Shown here piece by piece: positions 47,373 to 55,507 of a DNA stretch of 64,000 nucleotides. The notes beneath the pieces were generated by a model. That model searched no databases. It was not told the origin of the DNA and saw only the letters and a list, made by a program, of their open reading frames with translations. Source of the stretch: Mesorhizobium tamadayense. GTDB taxonomy: Bacteria; Pseudomonadota; Alphaproteobacteria; Rhizobiales; Rhizobiaceae. Position 1 is the stretch's first letter, and every line of letters begins with the position of its first letter. The stretch covers positions 1 through 64,000 of the forward strand of contig NZ_RQXT01000033.1 of the NCBI RefSeq assembly GCF_003863365.1, read 5' to 3'. A program made the position numbers and the translations under genes.

Positions 47373-48290
47373 ATGCGGATCGCAATGATGGGTGCGGGAG
47401 GCATCGGCGGTTATGTCGGGGCCAGGCTCGCCGAGGCGGGAGGCGACGTCAGCTTCATTGCTCGCGGCGCGCACCTGGAAGCCATGCGCCGGGACGGCCT
47501 GCGAATTCGCAGCGACACCGGCAACATCTTCCTGCCCACCGTGTCCGCAAGCGCTGCTCCGGCCGACATCGGTCCAGTCGATCTCGTGATCTTCGCCGTC
47601 AAGCTCTACGATGGCGAGAAGGCCGCCGCGGCGCTCGGACCGCTGATTGCCAGGAAGACCCGTGTCGTGACGCTGCAAAACGGCATCGATGGCATCGAGG
47701 TTCTCCGTCGCCATGTTCGCGGCGACAAGGTGATCGGCGGCGCCACCTACCTTTCCGGCTTCATCGAAAGACCCGGAGAGGTCCTCCATGCGGGTGGGCT
47801 GCCGCACATTCTCGTCGGCGGTCATCGCGATCCTCTCATCCGCGCGCTTCAGGCGCTTTGCGATCGAGCCGTCGGGCTCGAACTGAAGCCGGTTGCCGAC
47901 ATCGACAGCGTGCTTTGGGAGAAGTTCGTGACGCTTGCGGCCTTCTCCGGCGCAACGTCGCTCATGCGCTCAGGCATTGGTTCAATCCTCGACGATCCCG
48001 AGGCCCGGATTTTCGTCGAGCAATTGCGGGACGAGGGGATGGCGGTTGCCGCGGCGGCCGGTCATCCGATGGCGGAAGGGTTCGAGGACCGCGTCATCAC
48101 GAGGTGGACCGCGTTACCTCCACATGTGAAATCATCGATGGCCAACGACCTTGAAAGAGGCAGGCCCATCGAGGTCGCCTGGCTCTCCGGGCGCATGCAT
48201 GAACTGGGCATGAGGTTCTCCATTGCGACCCCTGGCCACACGGCGGTGTTCCGCGCCTTGCATCTCCATGCGGCGGGCACCGCCGCTTAG
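47373..48290 (+). CDS. Ketopantoate reductase family (ApbA/PanE-like)
   Basis: A 305-residue NADP-dependent oxidoreductase of the 2-dehydropantoate 2-reductase family. The N-terminal dinucleotide motif is RIAMMGAGGIGGYVGARLAE. RKTRVVTLQNGIDGIEVLRR lies near 105, and the C-terminal helical domain has LWEKFVTLAAFSGATSLMRS near 190 with the catalytic Lys in WEKF. The ATG at 47373 follows GAGGGG. Many family members act on other 2-keto acids, so a pantothenate role is not certain. It is 33 bases before a methyltransferase gene. Confidence 0.85.
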   Translation: MRIAMMGAGGIGGYVGARLAEAGGDVSFIARGAHLEAMRRDGLRIRSDTGNIFLPTVSASAAPADIGPVDLVIFAVKLYDGEKAAAALGPLIARKTRVVTLQNGIDGIEVLRRHVRGDKVIGGATYLSGFIERPGEVLHAGGLPHILVGGHRDPLIRALQALCDRAVGLELKPVADIDSVLWEKFVTLAAFSGATSLMRSGIGSILDDPEARIFVEQLRDEGMAVAAAAGHPMAEGFEDRVITRWTALPPHVKSSMANDLERGRPIEVAWLSGRMHELGMRFSIATPGHTAVFRALHLHAAGTAA

Positions 48291-48323
48291 CGTTGTTCCA
48301 TTGAGGCTCCGTGGGAGGACATC

Positions 48324-49064
48324 ATGGCAAATGCGTCGACTGAAAGCATGCCGGTGACGACGGATAATGGGGTTGCCGGCTCGCAGGACATGTTCAACAG
48401 GGAGCTTGAAACCTACCGCAGGATAGTCGGTGCGAACCTGATGTTCCATCAGGACGTCTATCACCTTCTTCGCGACTTGCTTATTGAGCAAGCACCCGCG
48501 TCATTCCGGTTCCTCGATGTGGCGTGCGGAGATGCCAGTGCCTGCGCCGCGATGCTGAGGACAATGGAGATAGGCAACTATGTCGGTATCGACTTGTCGG
48601 CGGCATCGCTGCGGTTGGCGGCTCAGGAACTGGTTGCCCTTCCTTGTCCCGTCGAACTCCGCTGCTGCGATTTCGCGCAAGCGATGGCGAAATGGTCTGA
48701 ACCGGTCGATGTGATCTGGATCGGCATGTCGCTGCACCATCTGCCGACGGCGGCCAAGGCAAAGGTGATGCGCAACGCCCACAGGGCCTTGGGAGGTATG
48801 GGCCTGTTCGTCATCTGGGAACCGGCGTTGTTCGAGGCAGAGGATCGCGCCGCCTGGCTCGCGCGCTTCTCCTTGCTGCGCGACAAATGGTCGGCCGTTT
48901 CCGACGAGGAATTCGCATCGATGGAAAGGCATATGCTTCTGGCCGATTTCCCCGAAACTTCGCAGACATGGCTGCGCTTAGGGCGGGATGCCGGCTTTTC
49001 GCATGCGGAGGACATTTTCATGATGCCCAATAAAATGGGCAGGGTGTTCCGCTACTGGAACTAG
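48324..49064 (+). CDS. Class I SAM-dependent methyltransferase
   Basis: A 246-residue methyltransferase. SAM-binding motif I is FRFLDVACGDASACAAM near 62-78, followed by the acidic YVGIDLSAASLRLAAQ near 90. IWIGMSLHHLPTAAKAKVMR near 135 is motif IV and following. The ATG follows GGGAGGA. No substrate-specific domain is seen. Its close spacing behind the ketopantoate-reductase-like gene suggests co-transcription, but the pathway is not evident. Confidence 0.8.
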   Translation: MANASTESMPVTTDNGVAGSQDMFNRELETYRRIVGANLMFHQDVYHLLRDLLIEQAPASFRFLDVACGDASACAAMLRTMEIGNYVGIDLSAASLRLAAQELVALPCPVELRCCDFAQAMAKWSEPVDVIWIGMSLHHLPTAAKAKVMRNAHRALGGMGLFVIWEPALFEAEDRAAWLARFSLLRDKWSAVSDEEFASMERHMLLADFPETSQTWLRLGRDAGFSHAEDIFMMPNKMGRVFRYWN

Positions 49065-49323
49065 TCGCTGCGTTGGGGCGGCCATGCATCCAAGTTGAAC
49101 CAGCGGCTGGAGTGAAAGACGTCTAACAGGGCGAGGCGCTCCGGTGCTGACGATCCTGAAAGGCGGGCTGTCGGGCGGTTTGGCCCTCGCGCTCGATCAT
49201 CTCGGCCGTCAATGGCTATTTCAGAGAGGGTCATCCGCCAGGCGGAAAAAACACGACCATATCGGGCAGCGCGTTACGGCATTCGGTGGAACGCAAAGCG
49301 GGGCGACCGCGTTTTGTGTCGCT

Positions 49324-49545
49324 ATGTCGAGGAGTTCTCACCCTCATAAGGCCGAAAGGCCGGCCCCGGCCTCTCTTGCCGAGGCGGAGCGCCGGGCGCG
49401 CGCCGAAAAGAACGCCAGGCTAAGGAACCTTCGCACGCATACGTCGTGGCTGGTGCTCGATCCCGACGCGCTTTTCCGCGACGAGATCGACTGCTCGGCG
49501 CTGTTTGGTGAAGTCCCCATGCGAAAGGTCGCCCGCCAGGGGTAG
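49324..49545 (+). CDS. Possible small hypothetical protein
   Basis: A 73-residue frame, basic in the first half (RPAPASLAEAERRARAEKNA) and with THTSWLVLDPDALFRDEIDC in the second. There is no clear ribosome site. The frame stays open upstream to 49144, so a longer product of 133 residues is possible. Composition is protein-like, but I have no family match, so this is a weak call. Confidence 0.35.
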   Translation: MSRSSHPHKAERPAPASLAEAERRARAEKNARLRNLRTHTSWLVLDPDALFRDEIDCSALFGEVPMRKVARQG

Positions 49546-49553
49546 GAGCGACC

Positions 49554-49712
49554 TCACGCCGTCTGAAGCTGTCCGACTGAATCCGCGCGCGATATCGCGG
49601 ACAGTCGCGCAACGGCCAATGGCGCCATGAGCATGAAAACCGCCGTGATGCAGAGGAAGATCGACCAAGCCAGATCGATCCCGCCGTGGTCATAGCAGAC
49701 TGCAAGTCCCAT
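49554..49712 (-). CDS. Small single-pass membrane protein (52 residues)
   Basis: A short minus-strand gene. The protein starts GLAVCYDHGGIDLAWSIFLC and continues ITAVFMLMAPLAVARLSAIS, giving one membrane helix at about residues 12-35 and a polar tail. TAAGG lies 4 bases upstream of the ATG. It does not overlap its neighbours (49545 and 49844). The N-terminal Cys5 and Cys20 are of possible interest. No family is recognised. Confidence 0.5.
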   Translation of the reverse strand: MGLAVCYDHGGIDLAWSIFLCITAVFMLMAPLAVARLSAISRADSVGQLQTA

Positions 49713-49843
49713 GACGCCTTACCCTTTTTATACCCCCGCTGCGCATCAGGTTGCCACGCATTGAGCTAAGCATGATCCTCATTTGCAAGAAATACAAGAG
49801 ATCGCTAATTTGCCTGCGCCGGAAAACCCGCGCGACAATTCGG

Positions 49844-50383
49844 TCAACTGCAACAAGCCTTGCCGCTCGCGGGCGCAGAGCACGACGCGCCGGCCGCCTT
49901 CTGGTCTTCCAGCCAGCGGTCGCGTGGCTTGCAGCTCGCCGGCCGCGGCGACAGTTCGACCTCGACGGTGCCGCCAACCAGTGCCGGCTGCGTTGCCCGG
50001 TGAAGCTCCATCGGCCGGATGCCGTCGCTGACCTCGAAGGTCAGCCTGGCGGCCGGATCGAGAGCCACGTGGTAGGCAACTTTGCGGATGATGGCAGCGA
50101 ACCTGCCGGCCGGCATGTGCACCGGCCCGCCTTCGTCGACGTCCCATAGCTGCACAAAAATTTCCGACCAGGATTCCGGATTGGCGCCGCAATCGAGCGC
50201 CGAGAACTGCCCGGCCTTGACCTCGGTCACGTGGTAGCCCGGCTTTACCGGCCGGCCATCATAGCGAAACACCAGCGGCTTGTCCTTGTGGGCGGCAAGC
50301 GCATCGAGCAGATCGCCGATGCTAAGATCCGACGGGTCCATAGGAAGGGCGGGGGCGATTTTTGGGTTGTCAAGCGTGAGCAT
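49844..50383 (-). CDS. DUF6428-type protein divergent from arsR
   Basis: A 179-residue cytoplasmic protein. IGDLLDALAAHKDKPLVFRY, then KPGYHVTEVKAGQFSALDCG and SEIFVQLWDVDEGGPVHMPA resemble DUF6428, a family often found in arsenic resistance loci. The C-terminal part contains four cysteines (PRPASCKPRD, GASCSAPASGKACCS), a potential As(III)-binding set. It is divergent from arsR with 42 bases between, so the operator at 50407-50424 can control both. Its role in arsenic resistance is unknown. Confidence 0.75.
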   Translation of the reverse strand: MLTLDNPKIAPALPMDPSDLSIGDLLDALAAHKDKPLVFRYDGRPVKPGYHVTEVKAGQFSALDCGANPESWSEIFVQLWDVDEGGPVHMPAGRFAAIIRKVAYHVALDPAARLTFEVSDGIRPMELHRATQPALVGGTVEVELSPRPASCKPRDRWLEDQKAAGASCSAPASGKACCS

Positions 50384-50406
50384 GTCGGTTATTCCTCATT
50401 TCGATA

Positions 50407-50424
50407 TTTCAAGGATTATTGAAA
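50407..50424. promoter_or_regulatory. Candidate ArsR operator
   Basis: TTTCAAGGATTATTGAAA is an inverted repeat (TTTCAA/TTGAAA) similar to the TTCAA-N-TTGAA boxes bound by ArsR repressors. It ends one base before the arsR start and lies between divergent arsR and DUF6428 genes. Confidence 0.65.
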
Positions 50425-50425
50425 C

Positions 50426-50776
50426 ATGGACGAACGTCAAGCCCTGATCGCATTCGGCGCGCTGTCGCAGGAAACCCGGCTGCGGCTGTTGAGGCTGCTG
50501 GTAATGGCCGGGCCGGCCGGCATCGCCGCCGGTTCGCTCGCCGAACAGGTCGCCGTCTCGCCTTCCAATGTCAGCTTCCATCTCAAGGAACTGGAGCGCG
50601 CCGGCCTGGTCAGCACGCGCCGGGACGCGCGCTCGATCGTCTACAGCGCCGAATATGACGCGCTTTCCGGCCTGATCCGGTTCCTGATGGAGGATTGCTG
50701 CTCGGGCCGCCCGGAAATCTGCGCGCCGGCGCTTGCCGCGCCCTGCTGCCAGCCGGGCGAGGGGGCCAGGCAGTGA
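50426..50776 (+). CDS. arsR: Arsenic-responsive ArsR repressor
   Basis: A 116-residue winged-helix repressor of the ArsR/SmtB family: LSQETRLRLLRLLVMAGPAG, SLAEQVAVSPSNVSFHLKEL (recognition helix) and RRDARSIVYSAEY (wing). The typical CVC site of plasmid ArsR is absent. Instead there is a C-terminal cluster Cys91, Cys92, Cys99 (MEDCCSGRPEICAP) plus Cys107 and Cys108. This matches the C-terminal three-cysteine As(III) site known from Acidithiobacillus-type ArsR. It heads arsR-aqpS-arsC, and its stop overlaps the aqpS start by 4 bases (GTGA). Confidence 0.9.
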   Translation: MDERQALIAFGALSQETRLRLLRLLVMAGPAGIAAGSLAEQVAVSPSNVSFHLKELERAGLVSTRRDARSIVYSAEYDALSGLIRFLMEDCCSGRPEICAPALAAPCCQPGEGARQ

Positions 50777-51471
50777 TCTCCTACGATCTGCCGCGACGGG
50801 CCGTCGCCGAGGCCCTGGGTACCGGCCTGCTGGTGGCAACGGTGGTCGGTTCCGGCATCATGGCGCAGACGCTGACGCATGACACGGCGCTGGCGCTGCT
50901 CGGCAACACGCTCGCGACCGGCGCCATGCTGGTGGTGTTGATCACCATCCTCGGGCCGATCTCCGGCGCGCATTTCAATCCGGCCGTTTCGCTCGTGTTC
51001 TGCTTGAACCGGTCGCTCCCGGCCCGCGATCTGCCGGCCTATCTTGCCGCGCAGTTCGCCGGCGCCATCGCCGGCACCATCGGCGCGCATCTCATGTTCG
51101 CCCTGCCGGTTCTGGAGATCGCGACGAAGCTGCGCGCCGGACCGGCGCAATGGTTCTCCGAAGTTGTCGCGACATTCGGCCTGGTCGCCGTCATTCTCGC
51201 CGGCCTCCGCTTCGAGCGACGGGCAGTGCCGTGGCTGGTCGGCCTCTTCATCACCGCCGCCTACTGGTTCACCGCTTCCACGTCCTTCGCCAATCCGGCC
51301 GTCGCCGTGGCGCGTTCGCTCACCGACAGCTTTTCCGGCATCAGGCCGGCCGATCTGCCGGGCTTCATCGTCGCCGAGCTGCTCGGCGCGTTGATCGCGT
51401 TGGCGCTGATGGGCTGGCTGCTGCGGCCCGAAACCATCGAGCAACCCCAGACACTGAAAGCCAAGCCATGA
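50773..51471 (+). CDS. aqpS: Aquaglyceroporin AqpS (arsenite channel)
   Basis: A 232-residue MIP-family channel with six membrane helices. Both NPA boxes are intact: GAHFNPAVS (69-71) and SFANPAVAV (174-176). The start is GTG at 50773, overlapping arsR. The product lies in the ars operon between arsR and arsC, as in Sinorhizobium meliloti. There AqpS lets arsenite made by ArsC flow out of the cell. Its stop overlaps the arsC start by 4 bases (ATGA). This fits arsenite exit by a channel instead of a dedicated pump. Confidence 0.92.
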   Translation: MISYDLPRRAVAEALGTGLLVATVVGSGIMAQTLTHDTALALLGNTLATGAMLVVLITILGPISGAHFNPAVSLVFCLNRSLPARDLPAYLAAQFAGAIAGTIGAHLMFALPVLEIATKLRAGPAQWFSEVVATFGLVAVILAGLRFERRAVPWLVGLFITAAYWFTASTSFANPAVAVARSLTDSFSGIRPADLPGFIVAELLGALIALALMGWLLRPETIEQPQTLKAKP

Positions 51472-51881
51472 CGGTCACGATCTATCACAATCCCGCTTGC
51501 GGCACCTCACGCAACACGCTCGCCATGATCCGCGCCAGCGGCGAGGATCCGGTGGTGATCGAATATTTGAAGACGCCGCCGGGCCGCGAACGGCTGCTGG
51601 AGCTGATCGCGGCGATGGGCATCACCCCGCGCGGGCTGCTGCGCGAGAAGGGAACGCCTTATGCCGAGCTTGGCCTTGCCGATCCGAAATGGAGCGACGA
51701 CGAGCTGATCGATTTCATGCTCGCCCATCCGATCCTCATCAACCGGCCGATCGTCGAGACATCCAAGGGCACAAGGCTCTGCCGGCCTTCGGAGGCGGTG
51801 CTGCCGCTGCTCGACAATCCGGTGCGCGAGTTCGTCAAGGAGGATGGCGAGAAGGTCGCCTACGCGCCGGGGAAAGCCTGA
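51468..51881 (+). CDS. arsC: Glutaredoxin-dependent arsenate reductase ArsC
   Basis: A 137-residue ArsC of the Spx/ArsC thioredoxin-fold family. The catalytic Cys is in TIYHNPACGTSRNTLAMIRA (residue 10). The three-Arg pocket is seen in HPILINRPIVETSKGTRLCR. The ATG overlaps the end of aqpS, and the next gene begins immediately after its stop. It reduces arsenate to arsenite with glutathione and glutaredoxin. The product can leave through AqpS. Confidence 0.93.
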   Translation: MTVTIYHNPACGTSRNTLAMIRASGEDPVVIEYLKTPPGRERLLELIAAMGITPRGLLREKGTPYAELGLADPKWSDDELIDFMLAHPILINRPIVETSKGTRLCRPSEAVLPLLDNPVREFVKEDGEKVAYAPGKA

Positions 51882-53072
51882 TTGGAAGGCGCGGCACCCG
51901 GCGCCCGCAATCGCCACGTCCTCGTGTCGGCGCTTGGCATCACCCAGATCCTCGCCTGGGGGTCGTCCTACTATCTGCCCGCTGTGCTCGCCGCGCCGAT
52001 CGCCGCCGACACGGGCTGGTCGCTGGCCTCGGTCGTTGCCGGGCTTTCCTGCGGGCTTCTGCTTGCCGGGCTGGTGTCGCCCGTCACCGGGCGGCTGATC
52101 CAGCGTCACGGCGGCCGGCCGGTGCTTGCCGCGAGTTCCCTGCTGCTGGCCGCCGCGCACGCGCTGATGGCGGGAGCAACCGCCTATCCGCTTTACCTGC
52201 TTGCCTGGCTACTTATGGGATTGGGCATGTCGAGCGGCCTCTACGATGCCGGCTTCGCCACGCTCGGCCGCCTCTATGGGCAGGGCGCGCGCGGCGCGAT
52301 CACTAACCTGACGCTTTTCGGCGGCTTCGCCAGCACGGTCTGCTGGCCGCTCAGCGCCTTCCTCGTCGAGCATGAAGGATGGCGCATCGCGTGCCTTTGC
52401 TACGCCGCGATCCATCTTTTGATCTGCCTGCCGCTTCACCTTTGGGTGATACCGCCGCCTCCACCGGTCTCAATGCCGGCACCGGCAACAGCCGGATGGA
52501 AGCAGGCGTCGACCACGGGCCGGGCGAGGACCCGCTTCATTCTGCTTGCCTCCATCCAGACGCTGGCGGCACTGATCGCCTCGATGCTCTCCGTGCATCT
52601 GCTCACCTTGCTGCAGTTTCGCGGGGTGGGTTTGGCGGCCGCGGTCGCCCTTGGCACCCTGGTCGGCTCGTCGCAGGTCGGCGCGCGGGTGGCCGAAATG
52701 CTGATCGGCCGCAACCGGCATCATCCGATCTGGACGATGCTGACATCGGTGTCGCTGCTCGCGGCCGGGGTCTGGTTGCTGCTCGCGAGCCAGACCCTCA
52801 CGGCTCTGGCATTGATCCTCTACGGAGCCGGCAACGGCATCCACACCATCGCCCGCGGCGCCCTGCCGCTCGTCCTGTTCGACCCGCAGCGATACGCCGC
52901 GCTCATGGGCAAGCTCGCGACGCCGAGCCTCATTGTCCAGGCGGCGGCTCCCTCGATCGGGGCGCTGCTCCTGGGCGTGGGCGGCGGAAACCTCGTTCTG
53001 ACGACGCTCGCGCTCGCCGCGACTGTCAATCTTGGGCTCTGCGCTTGTCTCTTTGCGGCTGTGCGTCGATGA
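51882..53072 (+). CDS. MFS transporter in the ars operon
   Basis: A 396-residue protein of the major facilitator superfamily with about 12 membrane helices and a central loop near residues 195-215. ITQILAWGSSYYLPAVLAAP and GRLIQRHGGRPVLAASSLLL (the loop 2-3 motif) are typical of a group of MFS exporters in alphaproteobacteria. TTG at 51882 directly follows the arsC stop. GTG at 51924 is an alternative. Its place as fourth gene after arsRaqpSarsC suggests arsenical efflux, as for some MFS proteins of ars loci. This is context only. Confidence 0.75.
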   Translation: MEGAAPGARNRHVLVSALGITQILAWGSSYYLPAVLAAPIAADTGWSLASVVAGLSCGLLLAGLVSPVTGRLIQRHGGRPVLAASSLLLAAAHALMAGATAYPLYLLAWLLMGLGMSSGLYDAGFATLGRLYGQGARGAITNLTLFGGFASTVCWPLSAFLVEHEGWRIACLCYAAIHLLICLPLHLWVIPPPPPVSMPAPATAGWKQASTTGRARTRFILLASIQTLAALIASMLSVHLLTLLQFRGVGLAAAVALGTLVGSSQVGARVAEMLIGRNRHHPIWTMLTSVSLLAAGVWLLLASQTLTALALILYGAGNGIHTIARGALPLVLFDPQRYAALMGKLATPSLIVQAAAPSIGALLLGVGGGNLVLTTLALAATVNLGLCACLFAAVRR

Positions 53073-53222
53073 TCTTTAGACCTCCCAACGTCGTCATCCG
53101 CTTCGCTCCTTGCTTCGCCTCAGGATGATGATCGTGAGGAGCGTTCAGGCTAATCGCCAAGGCATGCGATCCGCCAACGCAAGCACTATCCGATCCGTCA
53201 AGATTTTTCGCGCTGGGGAACC

Positions 53223-53405
53223 CTAGGCGCAGTCCTTCAGCTCGACCACTTCGACGCCGAGGCGGAAGGCCTGGCCGTCGGCGTAGGAGCGCGCATATTG
53301 CTCGGCTTCGAAGGGGAAGGTCAGCGTGGTGCCGTAGGCGGTGACGCGCACCGTCCACTTCTGGCCCTTGACGAGTTCGACGCCGTGAAGCTTCGCCGTC
53401 ACCAT
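53223..53405 (-). CDS. Small conserved-type hypothetical protein
   Basis: A 60-residue protein with an excellent ribosome site (GGAGGAGGG before the ATG). It is beta-rich: AKLHGVELVKGQKWTVRVTA, YGTTLTFPFEAEQYARSYAD, then AFRLGVEVVELKDCA. One cysteine is near the end. The function is unknown. It stands alone between the ars operon and the next small gene. Confidence 0.65.
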   Translation of the reverse strand: MVTAKLHGVELVKGQKWTVRVTAYGTTLTFPFEAEQYARSYADGQAFRLGVEVVELKDCA

Positions 53406-53612
53406 CTCACCCTCCTCCAGTCCGGCATGCTCGCGACGCTACCCTAACGTCACGGAAATCATTTGAGTACAAATAATCCGACCGAATTATGTCGCTGCCA
53501 CGTCGATTCCGACATTCGGCCCCGCACTTCCGTGAAATGGATCACGTTCGGCCCTGCTGGAACCCCGAACGGGTCCAGGGATTAGGCTTATGAAATCGCA
53601 CAGGAGGTCGCC

Positions 53613-53762
53613 ATGATCCGCAAGCTGAAGTCCGGCGAATACCGTCTCTATTCGCGCAAGGTGGACCCTAGGACTGGCAAGCGCCGGAACCTCGGCACCT
53701 TCAAGTCACGCGAGGCCGCCGAGAAGCACGAGCGCGAGGTTCAGTACTTCAAGCGACATTAG
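53613..53762 (+). CDS. Small basic protein (49 residues)
   Basis: A very short gene with a strong site (CAGGAGG 5 bases before the ATG). The protein (IRKLKSGEYRLYSRKVDPRT, GKRRNLGTFKSREAAEKHER, EVQYFKRH) is rich in Lys and Arg. It resembles the AP2-like/phage integrase N-terminal fold in its YRLYSRKVDPRTGKRRNLGTF beta-hairpin pattern. I recall similar short proteins in rhizobia. It may bind nucleic acid. It is too short to appear in most gene lists. Confidence 0.7.
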   Translation: MIRKLKSGEYRLYSRKVDPRTGKRRNLGTFKSREAAEKHEREVQYFKRH

Positions 53763-53880
53763 CGCGGTTCACCGTTTCGCGGAAACGGAGAAGGCGAAGT
53801 CGCCGAGCCTAACCGTTTCACACTGTCCTGGAATTGCTCCAGTCGCATCGGACCGGCTCGCGTCGCCGAAGCGCCTTGCA

Positions 53881-53906
53881 CTATCCTACCCTGGGGGATA
53901 GGATAG
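53881..53906. promoter_or_regulatory. DmeR/RcnR-type operator
   Basis: CTATCCTA (53881-53888), CCCTGGGGGA, then TAGGATAG (53899-53906): perfect 8-base inverted arms around a G/C tract. This is the organisation of RcnR/CsoR/DmeR sites (AT-rich ends with a central G-run). It ends 4 bases before the ATG of the regulator gene, consistent with autoregulation. Confidence 0.8.
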
Positions 53907-53910
53907 CGGC

Positions 53911-54168
53911 ATGACAATACACAACTCGCATCCCGACATCATCGCCCGGCTCAAGCGCGCGCACGGCCATCTGGCCGCCGTGCTCACCATGTTCGAGCAG
54001 GGCCGTTCTTGCCTGGACCTCGCGCAGCAGCTTCATGCCGTCGAAAGTGCCGTCGGCAACGCCAAGCACGAGCTGATCCACGATCATATGGAGCACTGCC
54101 TGGTCGAAGGCGGCGAGCCGACCAGGGACACGCTCAAGGAGCTGAAGCAGCTCACCAAATATCTGTGA
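53911..54168 (+). CDS. dmeR: CsoR/RcnR-family metal-responsive repressor (DmeR-like)
   Basis: An 85-residue all-helical repressor of the DUF156 family. Putative metal ligands are Cys34 (GRSCLDL), His59 and Cys63 (LIHDHMEHCL), with N-terminal His4 and His7. Cys-His-Cys spacing is as in CsoR, but the RcnR-like N-terminal histidines and the downstream CDF transporter point to Co/Ni, as in rhizobial dmeRF. The gene has an inverted-repeat operator at its start. It is 7 bases before the dmeF-like gene, so both form one metal-induced operon. Confidence 0.83.
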   Translation: MTIHNSHPDIIARLKRAHGHLAAVLTMFEQGRSCLDLAQQLHAVESAVGNAKHELIHDHMEHCLVEGGEPTRDTLKELKQLTKYL

Positions 54169-54175
54169 GGCAGCG

Positions 54176-55489
54176 ATGTGGGCAAGGATTCTGGACTGGT
54201 TCGGGTTCGGGGCACATGGTCGTGACCATGGCGGGCACGGCCATGATCACCACGGTCCGCACGGCCACACCCATGGCGTAATCGACGCCACGATCGCGAC
54301 GACCGATCGCGGCATCTGGGCGATCAAATGGTCGTTCGTCATCCTGGCGGTCACCGCTGCCTTGCAGGTCGCCGTCGTCGTGTTTTCAGGCAGCGTGGCG
54401 CTGCTTGCCGACACCATCCACAACATTGCCGATGCGACCACCGCCATACCGCTTTGGATCGCCTTCGTGCTGGCGCGCCGCAGGCCGACCCGGACCTTCA
54501 CCTACGGCCTCGGCCGGGTCGAGGACCTCGCCGGCATCGTCATCGTTCTCATCATCCTGGCGAGCGCGATTGTCGCCGGATATGAGGCGATCGACCGCCT
54601 GCTCAATCCGCAGCCGGTGCGGTTCCTCGGCTGGCTTGCCGCTGCCGGCGTCATCGGCTTTCTCGGCAATGAGGTGGTGGCGGTGTTTCGCATTCGCGTC
54701 GGCCGGCAGATCAACAGCGCAGCGCTGATCGCCGACGGCTATCATGCCCGCACCGACGGGCTCACCAGCCTCGCCGTGGTTGCCGGCGCGGTTGGCGTCT
54801 GGCTCGGCTTCCCCCTTGCGGACCCGATCATCGGCCTTATCATCACCACCGCCATCTTCGGCATCGTCTGGCAATCGGCTCGGTCGGTGCTGACCCGCAT
54901 GCTGGACGGGGTGGAGCCCGGCCTCGTAGACGAAATCCATCACGCGGCCGGACATGTCGTGGGCATCGACAAGGTGGTCGAGGCGAAGGCCCGCTGGCTC
55001 GGCCACAAGCTGCAGGTCGACGTGGCGATTGCGGTCAATGACGGTCTGCTGCTCGCCGCCGCGAACAACATCGCCACATCTCTGAAAGCCGAGTTGTTTG
55101 CCCACATCCCGGCGCTCGATGTCGCCACGGTCCGCTTTGCCGAGCCGGAGGCCGAAGGCAGCCACCATCACGCGCCGGATCCATTCCTGGTGTCGGCCAA
55201 GCTGGCAAGCGGGTTGTTGGAGATCGTCGACACGCCGCAGGGCGAGCGCATGCGTTTGCGGCTCTCGCGCCACGCCGAGGGCCTGCAGGCGAATGTCGCC
55301 ATCGAGCGGCCCGGCGGAGAGTTGGAACGGCTAACCTTGTCGCCGGTCGGCGGCGACCATCACTACCTGCAGAGCCCCGTTGCCCCGACTGAGCCGCACG
55401 AGTTCCGCGCCAGGCTGCAACTCGCGGCCGGCGACGACAGCGAGGATCTGTCCTTCGCCATGGCCGAGCCGCAAGGCCACCACCACTGA
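54176..55489 (+). CDS. dmeF: Cation diffusion facilitator DmeF-like
   Basis: A 437-residue CDF transporter. The N-terminus is a His-rich loop (HGRDHGGHGHDHHGPHGHTH). Six membrane helices follow, with the metal-site motifs ALLADTIHNIADATTA (TM2) and ALIADGYHARTDGLTSL (TM5). A cytoplasmic C-terminal domain ends in an extended region with HHHAPDP and GHHH. It is longer than basic CDF proteins (300-320 residues), with about 110 extra C-terminal residues. It probably exports Co2+ or Ni2+ from the cytoplasm. It follows dmeR directly. Confidence 0.87.
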   Translation: MWARILDWFGFGAHGRDHGGHGHDHHGPHGHTHGVIDATIATTDRGIWAIKWSFVILAVTAALQVAVVVFSGSVALLADTIHNIADATTAIPLWIAFVLARRRPTRTFTYGLGRVEDLAGIVIVLIILASAIVAGYEAIDRLLNPQPVRFLGWLAAAGVIGFLGNEVVAVFRIRVGRQINSAALIADGYHARTDGLTSLAVVAGAVGVWLGFPLADPIIGLIITTAIFGIVWQSARSVLTRMLDGVEPGLVDEIHHAAGHVVGIDKVVEAKARWLGHKLQVDVAIAVNDGLLLAAANNIATSLKAELFAHIPALDVATVRFAEPEAEGSHHHAPDPFLVSAKLASGLLEIVDTPQGERMRLRLSRHAEGLQANVAIERPGGELERLTLSPVGGDHHYLQSPVAPTEPHEFRARLQLAAGDDSEDLSFAMAEPQGHHH

Positions 55490-55507
55490 TAGCCGGCCTG
55501 CCGCCCA

